Assembly (NCBI GenBank): GCA_910589265.1 | Contig: CAJUTQ010000055.1 | Coordinates: 1 to 64,000, forward strand | Reading direction: 5' to 3' | Length of the DNA: 64,000 bases | Origin: an uncultured Lachnospiraceae bacterium | Lineage (GTDB): Bacteria; Bacillota; Clostridia; Lachnospirales; Lachnospiraceae | In this document: in pieces, positions 16,502-23,888 of the stretch | Position numbering within the stretch: position 1 is the first letter of the stretch | How the letters are laid out: every line of letters starts with the position of its first letter | Notes under the pieces: generated by a model | Told to the model about the DNA's origin: nothing | Databases searched by the model: none | The model's input: the letters and a program-made list of their open reading frames with translations, nothing else | Position numbers and translations under genes: made by a program

Positions 16502-17485
16502 TTAAACGTTGTATATATCTGCTTTATAGGCTTCCATATTCTGCTCCATCCATTGAATTGTTTCCCTTATCCCTTTTTGTAAAGAATATTGGGGACTCCA
16601 TCCTGTCAGCTCCTTAATTTTTCCATTCGCTCCAAGAAGTCTGCTCACCTCACTCTTCTCTGGACGCAGACGTTTTTTTTCACATATGATTTTCGCCTCT
16701 GGATTAATTTGGGAAATAATTTCTTCTGCCAGTTCTCCAACAGAAATTTCCTGTTGGGTTGCAATATTAATTTCTTCTCCAATGGTGTTTTCTGACTGAG
16801 CAATTGCTAAAAATCCTTCTGCTGTGTCCTTTACATAATTAAAATCTCTTGTAGGAGATAAAGAACCTAGCTTAATTTCCTTTTTTCCAGAGAGGAGCTG
16901 AGAAATAATTGTAGGAATTACTGCTCTGGCAGACTGCCTTGGTCCATATGTGTTAAAAGGACGCACAATGGATATGGGCATCCCAAAACTACGATAAAAA
17001 CTTTCCGCCAGTCTGTCAGCCCCTATTTTCGTAGCAGAATAGGGAGATTGTCCCTGAAAGGGATGGCTCTCATCAATGGGGGTATACTGTGCGCTTCCAT
17101 AAACTTCTGATGTGGAAGTAATAATAATTCTCTCGGTTTCCAACCTTCTCCCTGCCTGAAGTACATTTAACGTTCCCTTTATGTTTGTATCCACATAAGA
17201 ATCTGGTGAATGATAACTGAAAGGAATTGCTACTAAGGCTGCCAAATGGAACACCATATCTGTTCCAGCCATAGCTTCAGAGACCCCATTAGGGTCTCTG
17301 ATATCTCCTGTGACGATTTCAATTTCTTGTAGCTTTTCAATTGGAAAAGAGTCAAGCCATCCCCAGCGGTTAAACGAATTATAATAAACAAATGCCTTTA
17401 CATCATATCCAGCCTCCAATAAAGTCTCTGTTAAATGGCTTCCGATAAATCCATCCGCCCCTGTCACTAATACTTTCTTTCCCAT
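16502..17485 (-). CDS. legB: NAD-dependent nucleotide-sugar 4,6-dehydratase (LegB-type)
   Basis: A 327-aa short-chain dehydrogenase/reductase of the extended class. The Rossmann motif is VTGADGFIGSH near the N terminus; the catalytic set is STSEVYGSA and QSPYSATKIGAD (YxxxK); FNTYGPRQSARAVIPTII and the terminal ...YNV are very close to Campylobacter LegB (GDP-GlcNAc 4,6-dehydratase), recalled from memory. It would form the 4-keto-6-deoxy intermediate of legionaminic acid synthesis. The next enzymes (LegC aminotransferase, LegH acetyltransferase, LegG epimerase) are absent from the window. It is the first biosynthetic gene of the operon, 16 bases after the chemoreceptor gene. Confidence 0.88.
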   Translation of the reverse strand: MGKKVLVTGADGFIGSHLTETLLEAGYDVKAFVYYNSFNRWGWLDSFPIEKLQEIEIVTGDIRDPNGVSEAMAGTDMVFHLAALVAIPFSYHSPDSYVDTNIKGTLNVLQAGRRLETERIIITSTSEVYGSAQYTPIDESHPFQGQSPYSATKIGADRLAESFYRSFGMPISIVRPFNTYGPRQSARAVIPTIISQLLSGKKEIKLGSLSPTRDFNYVKDTAEGFLAIAQSENTIGEEINIATQQEISVGELAEEIISQINPEAKIICEKKRLRPEKSEVSRLLGANGKIKELTGWSPQYSLQKGIRETIQWMEQNMEAYKADIYNV

Positions 17486-17501
17486 AAAGCACTCTCCTTT
17501 A

Positions 17502-19514
17502 TCAGTTCTTTACCTGGAACTTGCCAACTTGATTATTTAAGTTTATTGCTTCTGCTGACAGCTGTTCACTAGAAGCTGCACATTCTTGCGCTGCTGCTGC
17601 ATTACTCTCCACAATACTCGAAATTTGTTCAATGGCTTTGGAAACTTGGGCAATTGCCTTTGTCTGATCCCTGCTTGCCATTGTAATATGTTTTATAATT
17701 TCTTCAACCTCTACTGCTCCAGACACAACATTTTGCAATGTTTCTACTGTGCCTCCTGTTAATTTTGTCCCATTTTTTACTGCCATAAGGGAGCTTTGAA
17801 TGAGTTCTGCTGTATTTTTGGCAGCATCTGCACTGCTTGCTGCAAGGGAACCTACTTCATTTGCAACAACCGCAAATCCTTTTCCCGCCTCTCCTGCCCG
17901 GGCAGCTTCAATCGAAGCGTTGAGAGCTAGAAGATTTGTCTGTTCCGATATATTGGTAATCGTATGAATAATATTTTCAATATCCGATGATGTCTTTTCA
18001 ATAGAGTCCATTGCCTTGCTTAATTCATCCATCTGCTCCTTACTTCTTGTAATTTCCTCCATTACATAATGAACCTTCTTTTGAGCTATTCCTGTGTTTC
18101 TTTCTGTTCCCTGAAGTTGCTCTTCAATAGAATTAATCGTTGCTGTTAACTCCTGAACAGAACTTGCCTGATCCGTTGCTCCGTCTGCTAAAGACTGGGA
18201 TGCATTGGATAAATTTTGGGAGCCTTGCATAACAGTCCCAGAAGAATCTTCTATTTCCCCTAACACATCACTTAAGGAGCTTGTAATTTTTGTCATGGAA
18301 GATTTTAAAGCTACCAAATCGCCCTGATAGTCTTTTGTCACTTCCTTTCTCAAATCTCCTTCAGAAATAGCTGCTAAATGAAAATCCACATCTCCAATAG
18401 CTTCTTTTAACTGTCGAACCGTTGTATCTAGGGCTCTGGACAATGTCTCTGTTTCATCTCCTGTGTGGAAAATCTCTACTTCTGTTGTTAAATCTCCCTC
18501 TGCCAATGCCTGAAGTCTATCTACACACATTTCAATAGGATCCGCAATAGACTTTCCAAGCTTTGCAGCAAGACGAACTCCAATAATAATAAACAGTATA
18601 ACCGATACTATGGTAATCATGAGAGAGACATAAAAATTTGTCATGAACTCAAATCTTCTTGCCGTTGTGGCCACACTCCATCCTGGCGTCTTATCAATAG
18701 GAGTAAAAGCTGCAATTTTGCCAATTCCCCCATATCTATAAGAGACAACCCCTGTCTCTCCCATAGTCATTCTTTTATGCATCTTTGCAATATTTCCTAA
18801 ACTTTTGTCTGTCTTTGCCTTTTCCTGTATATTTTCCACCCCTACTAACGTCCGATCATCATGGGCAATAGTGATACTATTGGAATCTAATATAAATGAG
18901 CTTCCCCACTCCCCAATACGGATGGAATCTGTAATATTGCTTAACACCTCTACAGGCACTGCTATGGCCACAACTCCTATGATTTCTGAATCTATTTTTG
19001 CATCTTTCCAAATAGGAGCTGATGTAATCACAACGAGCTCTCCTGAGCTCTGGCTTACTTGGGGATTACTAATATACTGGTTTCCCTTTAATGCTTCCTG
19101 AAAATATATTTTGTCTGCTGCACTCATTCCTGAGAGAAGCATGTTTCCATTCCTGTCTATAATGTCCCCGCCTACATAGCCATAAGTCTCTTTCATGTCT
19201 ATAATGAGAGCTTCCTTTTCCTCTAAGGATACGTTTTCATCGGCTATCCTAACCATAGTGCCCAGATCTGCCGCAGCATCTATATATTGCTCTAATTCTT
19301 TTGTAACTCTTGTGGAGGCTACATCCACTATCTCTGTCATACTGTCTGTCAATGTGTCCATTGCTGTCCGATAATTCATTATACATGTGGAAGTGCCTAA
19401 TAAAACACAGGCTAATACTAATAATAAAATTACATTATTTGTAATTTTCCCTCTAATTTTTCTATGTTGTTTTTTTCTCCCCATTATATGGCTTTTTCTC
19501 TTTTCTCCTGCCAT
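17502..19514 (-). CDS. Methyl-accepting chemotaxis protein
   Basis: A 670-aa chemoreceptor. A basic N terminus and membrane segment (NNVILLLVLACVLLGTSTCIM) is followed by an extracytoplasmic dCache-type sensor (residues about 55-300, with DIIDRNGNMLLSG and GVVAIAVPVEVLS), a second membrane segment (VSLMITIVSVILFIIIGVRLA), a HAMP domain and a long cytoplasmic coiled coil with the MCP hairpin tip (EQTNLLALNASIEAARAGEA, GKGFAVVANEV). It signals to CheA/CheW; none of those genes is here. It shares strand with the legionaminic-type operon 16 bases downstream. That pairing fits a motile cell that glycosylates flagellin, but the link is inference. Confidence 0.93.
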   Translation of the reverse strand: MAGEKRKSHIMGRKKQHRKIRGKITNNVILLLVLACVLLGTSTCIMNYRTAMDTLTDSMTEIVDVASTRVTKELEQYIDAAADLGTMVRIADENVSLEEKEALIIDMKETYGYVGGDIIDRNGNMLLSGMSAADKIYFQEALKGNQYISNPQVSQSSGELVVITSAPIWKDAKIDSEIIGVVAIAVPVEVLSNITDSIRIGEWGSSFILDSNSITIAHDDRTLVGVENIQEKAKTDKSLGNIAKMHKRMTMGETGVVSYRYGGIGKIAAFTPIDKTPGWSVATTARRFEFMTNFYVSLMITIVSVILFIIIGVRLAAKLGKSIADPIEMCVDRLQALAEGDLTTEVEIFHTGDETETLSRALDTTVRQLKEAIGDVDFHLAAISEGDLRKEVTKDYQGDLVALKSSMTKITSSLSDVLGEIEDSSGTVMQGSQNLSNASQSLADGATDQASSVQELTATINSIEEQLQGTERNTGIAQKKVHYVMEEITRSKEQMDELSKAMDSIEKTSSDIENIIHTITNISEQTNLLALNASIEAARAGEAGKGFAVVANEVGSLAASSADAAKNTAELIQSSLMAVKNGTKLTGGTVETLQNVVSGAVEVEEIIKHITMASRDQTKAIAQVSKAIEQISSIVESNAAAAQECAASSEQLSAEAINLNNQVGKFQVKN

Positions 19515-19565
19515 TTTTCCTTTCCCTACCTTTACTTAAAAATTATCAACTTATCTTCCCCTAAT

Positions 19566-20597
19566 TTAAGAGTCTTTTATTTGACGTCCTATTGCATTTA
19601 AATGGAAATTCTCTTTCATAATAAGCTCAGAAATAGGTACAATCTCATATCCCTTTTCCTGAAGCCCTATAATGATAGACTCTAAAGCCAATGCTGTATA
19701 TTGGGTGCCATTATGGCAGAGAATAATGGATCCGTTTCCTAAACTTTTGTGATTGCATACTGTGTCAATAATAGAATCCACCCCATAATTTTTCCAGTCT
19801 AGAGAATCTACGTCCCACTGAATTGTATAATAGCCGCATTCCTTTGCATTTGTGACAACTTCACTATCGTAGTCTCCGGAAGGAGGACGGAATAAGCGCA
19901 TATCAAATCCTGTCAATTCCTTTACTCTGTTATGTACAGCCATTACCTCTTCTTTAATTTCTGCATCAGAAAGCTGGGACATGTTTTTATGATTTTCACC
20001 ATGGTTTCCCAACTCATGTCCCTCTGCCAAAAGGGCCTTCACATCCTCTGGAAAATCCGATACCCAGCCCCCTGTCATGAAAAAAGTCACTTTTAAATTA
20101 TACTTTCTTAATATATCTAAAATTTGATTTATATCCTCATTTCCCCAAGCTGCGTTAAAACTTAAAGCTACTTTTTTCTCCTCTGTCTCCACACAGTAAA
20201 TGGGAAGCTCCCTTCCATTTACTGTATAATTTCCTCCCACTACCTCTGGAAAAACAGCAGGGCTTACTACGTTTGTATTCTGTCCCTCTGCATCCTGGTT
20301 ATCTCCTTCTTCTACAGGAGAGGTTAAAGGAGAAGTAGCTGATACAGGATTCATAGCAGACGTACTGTTCTCACCTTGTCCCTCTGTATCCTTATTCACA
20401 GCGTTTTGGGTTGCATTAGCAGCCTCTGGTACGCTCTTGGGCCTGTCATTATCCAAGGCGGATTCTGTTGTACGACAGCTTACCACAAGGACTGCCGTCC
20501 CCAGAAGCAGACAGGCCACTGTAGAAAATAAAATGAGCTTCTGTTTTCTCTTTTTTCTTGCTTTTTGAAGTCTTCTTCTCCTTCTTCTTTCGTCCAT
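19566..20597 (-). CDS. PdaB-like polysaccharide deacetylase with altered catalytic motifs
   Basis: A 343-aa exported NodB-fold protein. Seven arginines near the start are followed by a hydrophobic segment ending VLVVSC (possible lipobox), a long Ser/Thr/Gln/Asn-rich linker (residues about 50-120) and the NodB domain. Its motifs deviate from its own paralogue at 23.2-23.8 kb: SFNAAWGNED instead of SFDAAWGNED (the catalytic Asp is Asn, codon AAC), GNHGENHKN instead of GNHSENHKN, and RPPSGDYD instead of RPPYGDYD. The fold markers TFFMTGGWVS and ILCHNG remain. It may be a non-hydrolysing carbohydrate binder or have changed activity. It has its own promoter and lies in tandem behind the split paralogue. 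Confidence 0.85.
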   Translation of the reverse strand: MDERRRRRRLQKARKKRKQKLILFSTVACLLLGTAVLVVSCRTTESALDNDRPKSVPEAANATQNAVNKDTEGQGENSTSAMNPVSATSPLTSPVEEGDNQDAEGQNTNVVSPAVFPEVVGGNYTVNGRELPIYCVETEEKKVALSFNAAWGNEDINQILDILRKYNLKVTFFMTGGWVSDFPEDVKALLAEGHELGNHGENHKNMSQLSDAEIKEEVMAVHNRVKELTGFDMRLFRPPSGDYDSEVVTNAKECGYYTIQWDVDSLDWKNYGVDSIIDTVCNHKSLGNGSIILCHNGTQYTALALESIIIGLQEKGYEIVPISELIMKENFHLNAIGRQIKDS

Positions 20598-20694
20598 CTT
20601 TTCCCTTCCCTTCTATGTATTCTCTTTATTATCCAGAGCTCTTTTATGCTTATTAGTCCTCTTTCTATGCCTCTCTAGGCAAGACCCTTATCCC

Positions 20695-20723
20695 ATTATA
20701 CTATTATCTCTTTTTCGAGACAA
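20695..20723 (-). promoter_or_regulatory. sigma-A-type promoter of the downstream deacetylase
   Basis: On the minus strand TTGTCT (20718-20723) and TATAAT (20695-20700) are 17 bases apart. The site lies just beyond the 3' end of the split gene and about 98 bases before the ATG at 20597. Confidence 0.5.
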
Positions 20724-20739
20724 TCTAATTTTTCAGGTA

Positions 20740-20987
20740 TCAAATATTTTTCACCTGACGTCCCTCATGATCCATGTGGTAATTCTCTTTATAAATAATC
20801 TGAGAAATAGGCACAAGCTGGTACCCCTTCTCCTGAAGCCCTGTAATGATAGACTCTAATGCCTGAGCTGTAAATTTGGCTCCATTGTGGCAAAGGATAA
20901 TTGAGCCATTTCCTAAATGTTTATGGTTACATACCGTATTAACGATGGAATCCACCCCATAGTCTTTCCAGTCTAAGGAATCCACAT
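20740..20987 (-). pseudogene. 3' segment of a split PdaB-like polysaccharide deacetylase gene
   Basis: This segment encodes the last 79 residues of a NodB-type deacetylase (SLDWKDYGVDSIV..., GNGSIILCHNG, ending GRQVKNI), 80% or so alike by eye to the end of the tandem paralogue. It lacks a start and ribosome site. Its 5' half lies 2.27 kb away at 23247-23798 on the same strand. Joining at the shared ATGTGGAT (minus-strand reading) gives QWDVD|SLDWK in frame, a predicted 263-aa protein. Both halves are intact, with no stops or indels inside, so the gene may be functional after excision of the element rather than dead. Confidence 0.85.
20980..20987. repeat. Attachment-site core, left junction of the element
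   Basis: ATCCACAT, present again at 23247-23254 in the same orientation. Outside it lies deacetylase coding sequence (CTAAGGA), inside it TGTATACATCTT. Confidence 0.75.
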
Positions 20988-21012
20988 TGTATACATCTTA
21001 AAACACCGATAG

Positions 21013-21471
21013 TCAATCCCACCAGCAATAAAAAACAAGGCATTCTCCTTTTAAATATTCTGACAATCTCTGATTCTCTCCATTGTCTCCAACATAATAC
21101 CCCTTCATATAATAATCCCTCTCCTCTTCTTTTACACAGTGGAGCTGGCTGGGAGATAAGTACTCCTCATATTGCTTATTAAACTCCTCAAAAATCCCCT
21201 TCAAGTCTTCTTCTGACAAGCTGGTCTCCAAATAAGCGTCGTCTGCAAACCACCTTCCGTCTTCCTCGTCATATATATGAATAACAATCTTTGTCCCAGG
21301 GTCTTTTTGTTCCATATGCTGAAAAATATCCCAGTACTTTTTCTTCTCTTTTCCAGTACACCCTACAAATTCTGTGTCTGCTTTGCTGTCTAAAAATAAA
21401 GAATAATCTATACAAATATCTTCATTATCTTGAAACAGCTTTAAGATTTTCTCCTTTAGTGTTTGATCCAT
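21013..21471 (-). CDS. Unknown acidic protein carried by the element
   Basis: The chosen start, ATG 21471, has GGAGG 9 bases upstream (152 aa, MDQTLKEKILKLFQ); longer starts would overlap the recombinase gene. The protein is acidic, soluble, without signal peptide or membrane segment. Visible features are IVIHIYDEEDGRWFADDAYL, a helix EEDLKGIFEEFNKQYEEY, and an aromatic C terminus CLVFYCWWD. I do not recognise the family. It is the last gene of the element; its stop lies 25 bases from the attachment core. It could be cargo, or an accessory factor for recombination or its control; nothing in the sequence decides between them. Confidence 0.65.
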   Translation of the reverse strand: MDQTLKEKILKLFQDNEDICIDYSLFLDSKADTEFVGCTGKEKKKYWDIFQHMEQKDPGTKIVIHIYDEEDGRWFADDAYLETSLSEEDLKGIFEEFNKQYEEYLSPSQLHCVKEEERDYYMKGYYVGDNGENQRLSEYLKGECLVFYCWWD

Positions 21472-21520
21472 AAATGATTTCCTCCATCCATTACGAGTAT
21501 ATTTTTTATTATATAACACT

Positions 21521-22948
21521 TTACCCCTTCCACACAATTTCTATTTCAAAATCCGTCACGAATATTTTATCAATAAATGTATAAACTGCTTGCTTTTTCT
21601 CTTCAAAGTTTAATTGATGGAAAGAAAAAAAGGAACTTCCCTTTTGTACTTTTTCTTTTTTATTGAGCAATTCCTTTTTCTCCTCATCCATTTTTTCTAT
21701 TTCTTTCTTAATATAATAACTGCTAACTCCTGATGTCTCTGCCAGCTTATGCACTAGAACTGCTATTTTTTTCTCTAAGTCTGCTATCGTATTCTTCCCC
21801 TCTCTTTTCCTAAGATAGCTCTTCTGACATTGTTCAAATACAAGTTCCATTTCTCTTCTTACCACCTCTTCCAGCTCTTCAATGGAAAAGGAAATCTTCT
21901 TTACATCACAAATATGTAAATTAGTATGCCCACTGCACCCCAAATATAATTTTTTACTGCTCCATCGAACGTTTAAACTATACCCGCATTTTCCACATTT
22001 TATAAGACCTGACAAAAAAGTATATTTTCCCTTCCCAGAATTGCCTATTTGTTTGTTTTTCTCCAATTTTCTTTGGCAGTTCAGCCACTGATTCGATGGG
22101 ATTGTTCCCTCAAAATTTGTCAGGGATAATACCTGACCTTCTTTTCCCTTCCCCACAATATGGGCTGCTCTCTTTCCGTCAAACTCTTCCATTGTATTAG
22201 AAAATACATAGTTTCCCTTTTCTTTAAAATATTCATAGATTTTCTCATCTGCCTTTACATAAACAGGAGAGTGAAGTATTCTGGACAAAGCAACATTATC
22301 CCACCCCCATCTCTTTTTACAGGCAACTCCTGCTTGTGTCAAACTTCCTGCTATTTTTCCAAGAGAAGCATGTTCTTTCTCATATTCTTGAAAAATCCAT
22401 TTTACAATTTCTATTTCTTTTACTTGTTTTAGAGAAGGAACCTGCCTTCCTGTTTCATCTATTTTTTGAATATTGCAAAATCCATAAGGGGCTATCCCTC
22501 CTGGCCAGTGGCCTTTTTGAATTCTTGTATAATAATTATCTCGTACTCGCTCCCCGATTGTCTCCCTCTCCAGCTGTGCAAATACCATTATAATGTAAAT
22601 CATGGCCCTACCCATTGGAGTGGATGTATCAAATTTTTCGTTTATAGATACAAATTCTACTCCATTTTTTTCTAGCAAACTCCAAATTTGTCCAAAGTCC
22701 ACAATAGAACGGCTAAGGCGATCCAACCGATAAACAATTATTTTTTCAATTTTCCCCTGTGTTACATCCTCCATCATCTCTTTAAATCCTGGCCTTTTTG
22801 TATTTTTGCCGCTATATCCTTTATCTTTATAGATAAATACATCTTCTCTATTTTTACACTCTTTTTTGCATAGCTCTATTTGTCCTTCGATAGACAGAGA
22901 TTCTTTCTTATCTACTGATTGTCTCGCATAGATTGCTTCTGCCCCCAC
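21521..22948 (-). CDS. Large serine recombinase
   Basis: I prefer the GTG start at 22948 (475 aa) because GGGAGGAG lies 5 bases upstream; an ATG at 22981 lacks a ribosome site. Catalytic domain: AIYARQSVDKKESLSIEGQ with nucleophile Ser11, then KIIVYRLDRLSRSIVDFGQI and FAQLERETIGERVRDNY. The Recombinase domain (KGHWPGGIAPYGF, SRILHSPVYV) is followed by a zinc ribbon (LIKCGKCGYSL, LGCSGH, HICDVKK) and a coiled coil of about 60 residues. This is the integrase class of SpoIVCA, SprA and phage phiC31, and the length is close to SpoIVCA (about 500 aa). It presumably catalyses the site-specific integration and excision of the surrounding 2.27 kb. Its 5' end overlaps the 51-aa ORF, suggesting coupled translation. 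Confidence 0.93.
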   Translation of the reverse strand: MGAEAIYARQSVDKKESLSIEGQIELCKKECKNREDVFIYKDKGYSGKNTKRPGFKEMMEDVTQGKIEKIIVYRLDRLSRSIVDFGQIWSLLEKNGVEFVSINEKFDTSTPMGRAMIYIIMVFAQLERETIGERVRDNYYTRIQKGHWPGGIAPYGFCNIQKIDETGRQVPSLKQVKEIEIVKWIFQEYEKEHASLGKIAGSLTQAGVACKKRWGWDNVALSRILHSPVYVKADEKIYEYFKEKGNYVFSNTMEEFDGKRAAHIVGKGKEGQVLSLTNFEGTIPSNQWLNCQRKLEKNKQIGNSGKGKYTFLSGLIKCGKCGYSLNVRWSSKKLYLGCSGHTNLHICDVKKISFSIEELEEVVRREMELVFEQCQKSYLRKREGKNTIADLEKKIAVLVHKLAETSGVSSYYIKKEIEKMDEEKKELLNKKEKVQKGSSFFSFHQLNFEEKKQAVYTFIDKIFVTDFEIEIVWKG

Positions 22949-23067
22949 GCAGACTCCTCCCTTTTCTTTTTGATGGCGCATACTAAATCTTCATATTTTC
23001 TCTTTCTGCTTCTATCTCTATCTTCATCCTTTTCCCAATGCTGTAAAAAAGTATGTTTTACTTTCAT
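22912..23067 (-). CDS. 51-aa charged protein upstream of the recombinase
   Basis: This ORF starts at ATG 23067 with GGGAG six bases upstream and encodes MKVKHTFLQHWEKDEDRDRS..., a very charged, mostly basic 51-residue protein rich in Arg, Lys, Asp and Glu, ending SMRDNQ. It overlaps the recombinase GTG start by 37 bases in another frame, so its translation may set recombinase expression. Small basic proteins encoded beside serine recombinases sometimes act as excision (directionality) factors, as SprB does beside SprA; whether this one does is inference. No similarity to a known family is apparent to me. Confidence 0.5.
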   Translation of the reverse strand: MKVKHTFLQHWEKDEDRDRSRKRKYEDLVCAIKKKREESAWGQKQSMRDNQ

Positions 23068-23197
23068 GAAAAACTCCCTTTTTTAATATAATATAGTTTT
23101 TACAATTTTGTCTGAAATTTGTTACATTTTATCTATAAAATCTCCATATTCTTTCCTTATAACAGAAATTGTATTTTCGATAACTTCTTTTTCATAC

Positions 23198-23217
23198 AGC
23201 CAGCAGGGATGCTGGCT
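23198..23217. other. Hairpin just inside the right end of the element
   Basis: AGCCAGCA-GGGA-TGCTGGCT is a perfect 8-bp stem with a 4-base loop, 29 bases inside the attachment core. On the + strand it is followed by TCCTCCCTTTTT, so it could terminate rightward transcription; it could also hinder read-through from the host promoter. Confidence 0.5.
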
Positions 23218-23246
23218 TCCTCCCTTTTTCATGTTGTATCCACTGT

Positions 23247-23254
23247 ATCCACAT
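23247..23254. repeat. Attachment-site core, right junction of the element
   Basis: ATCCACAT, direct repeat of 20980-20987. The flanking host sequence CCCACTGGATAG encodes the TIQWD part of the deacetylase. On the element side two further near-copies (TTGTATCCAC and TGTATCCACA) are adjacent. Confidence 0.75.
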
Positions 23255-23798
23255 CCCACTGGATAGTATAATAACCACATTTTTTTGCATTTGTAATAAC
23301 ATGATTGTCATAATCTCCATAAGGAGGGCGGAATAAAAACATATCATATCCTGTGAGTTCCTTTACTTTGTTATGTACGGACATGATTTCCTCTTTACAT
23401 TCCTCATCGGAAATCTTGGACATATTTTTATGGTTTTCGCTATGATTTCCCAAGTCATGTCCATCTGCTAGTATAGCCTTCACATCTTCCGGGTATTTGG
23501 ATACCCATCCTCCTGTCATAAAAAAAGTAACTTTCACATTATACTTCCTTAATATCTCCAAAATTTTTCCTGTATCTTCATTTCCCCAAGCTGCATCAAA
23601 GCTTAGGGCTACCTTATTTTCATTTGTGTCCACACAATAAATGGGTAACTCCCTTCCATCTACGCTGTTGCTTACACTAATAACTTCTGGCGTATAAAGA
23701 AGGACACTTAACATGAGCATTAGAACTCCTGCCCACAAAATTCCAGACTGCCTTACCTTCCCGCCAATGATATTCAACCATTTTTTCTTCTCTTTCAT
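23247..23798 (-). pseudogene. 5' segment of a split PdaB-like polysaccharide deacetylase gene
   Basis: Encodes the first 184 residues of a NodB-type deacetylase; reading into the element adds TVDTT and a stop at 23229. It starts at ATG 23798 with GGAG seven bases upstream. A basic N terminus and one membrane segment (ILWAGVLMLMLSVLLYTPEV) lead into the domain with all canonical motifs: SFDAAWGNED (catalytic Asp), GNHSENHKN and RPPYGDYD. The layout fits PdaB, the Bacillus spore protein made under sigma-E and needed to maintain spores (family knowledge). As it stands the truncated product lacks the C-terminal strands and the ILCHNG motif and should be inactive. The rest of the gene is at 20740-20987. 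Confidence 0.87.
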
Positions 23799-23833
23799 TT
23801 CTAGTCTCCTGTAATTATTCTATTATTACTGCT

Positions 23834-23841
23834 ATTATATG
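23834..23841 (-). promoter_or_regulatory. -10-like element of the split deacetylase gene, sigma-E-like
   Basis: CATATAAT on the minus strand, 36 bases before the ATG, is one base off the Bacillus sigma-E -10 consensus CATACAAT and also contains a sigma-A TATAAT. The sequence 17 bases upstream is a poor sigma-A -35. The assignment to a sporulation sigma factor is tentative. Confidence 0.3.
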
Positions 23842-23888
23842 TGGCCCAAGGCTTTGTAATTCTTTTCTCTTTTCTTCCATGCTTTCTC

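Larger units (their letters stand above)
20988..23254 (-). mobile_element. 2,267-bp serine-recombinase element inserted in a deacetylase gene
   Basis: The element is bounded by the 8-bp direct repeat ATCCACAT (one copy counted as part of it) and carries three genes on the minus strand, the same orientation as the host gene: a 51-aa ORF, a large serine recombinase and a 152-aa unknown protein. Removing it by recombination between the repeats restores the host reading frame exactly. No transposase, terminal inverted repeats, conjugation, phage or resistance gene is visible. The size and content resemble a minimal skin-type intervening element, or an integrated serine-recombinase cassette. The boundaries were deduced from comparison with the intact tandem paralogue. 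Confidence 0.85.

Noticed and set aside
20740..20985. Independent 81-aa gene starting with GTG
   Set aside because: It is the 3' half of the split deacetylase; the GTG lies in the attachment core and has no ribosome site.
20980..23254. Interpretation of the element as an insertion sequence or IStron
   Set aside because: No DDE or TnpA-type transposase and no terminal inverted repeats; the recombinase is a large serine integrase and the boundary is an 8-bp shared core.
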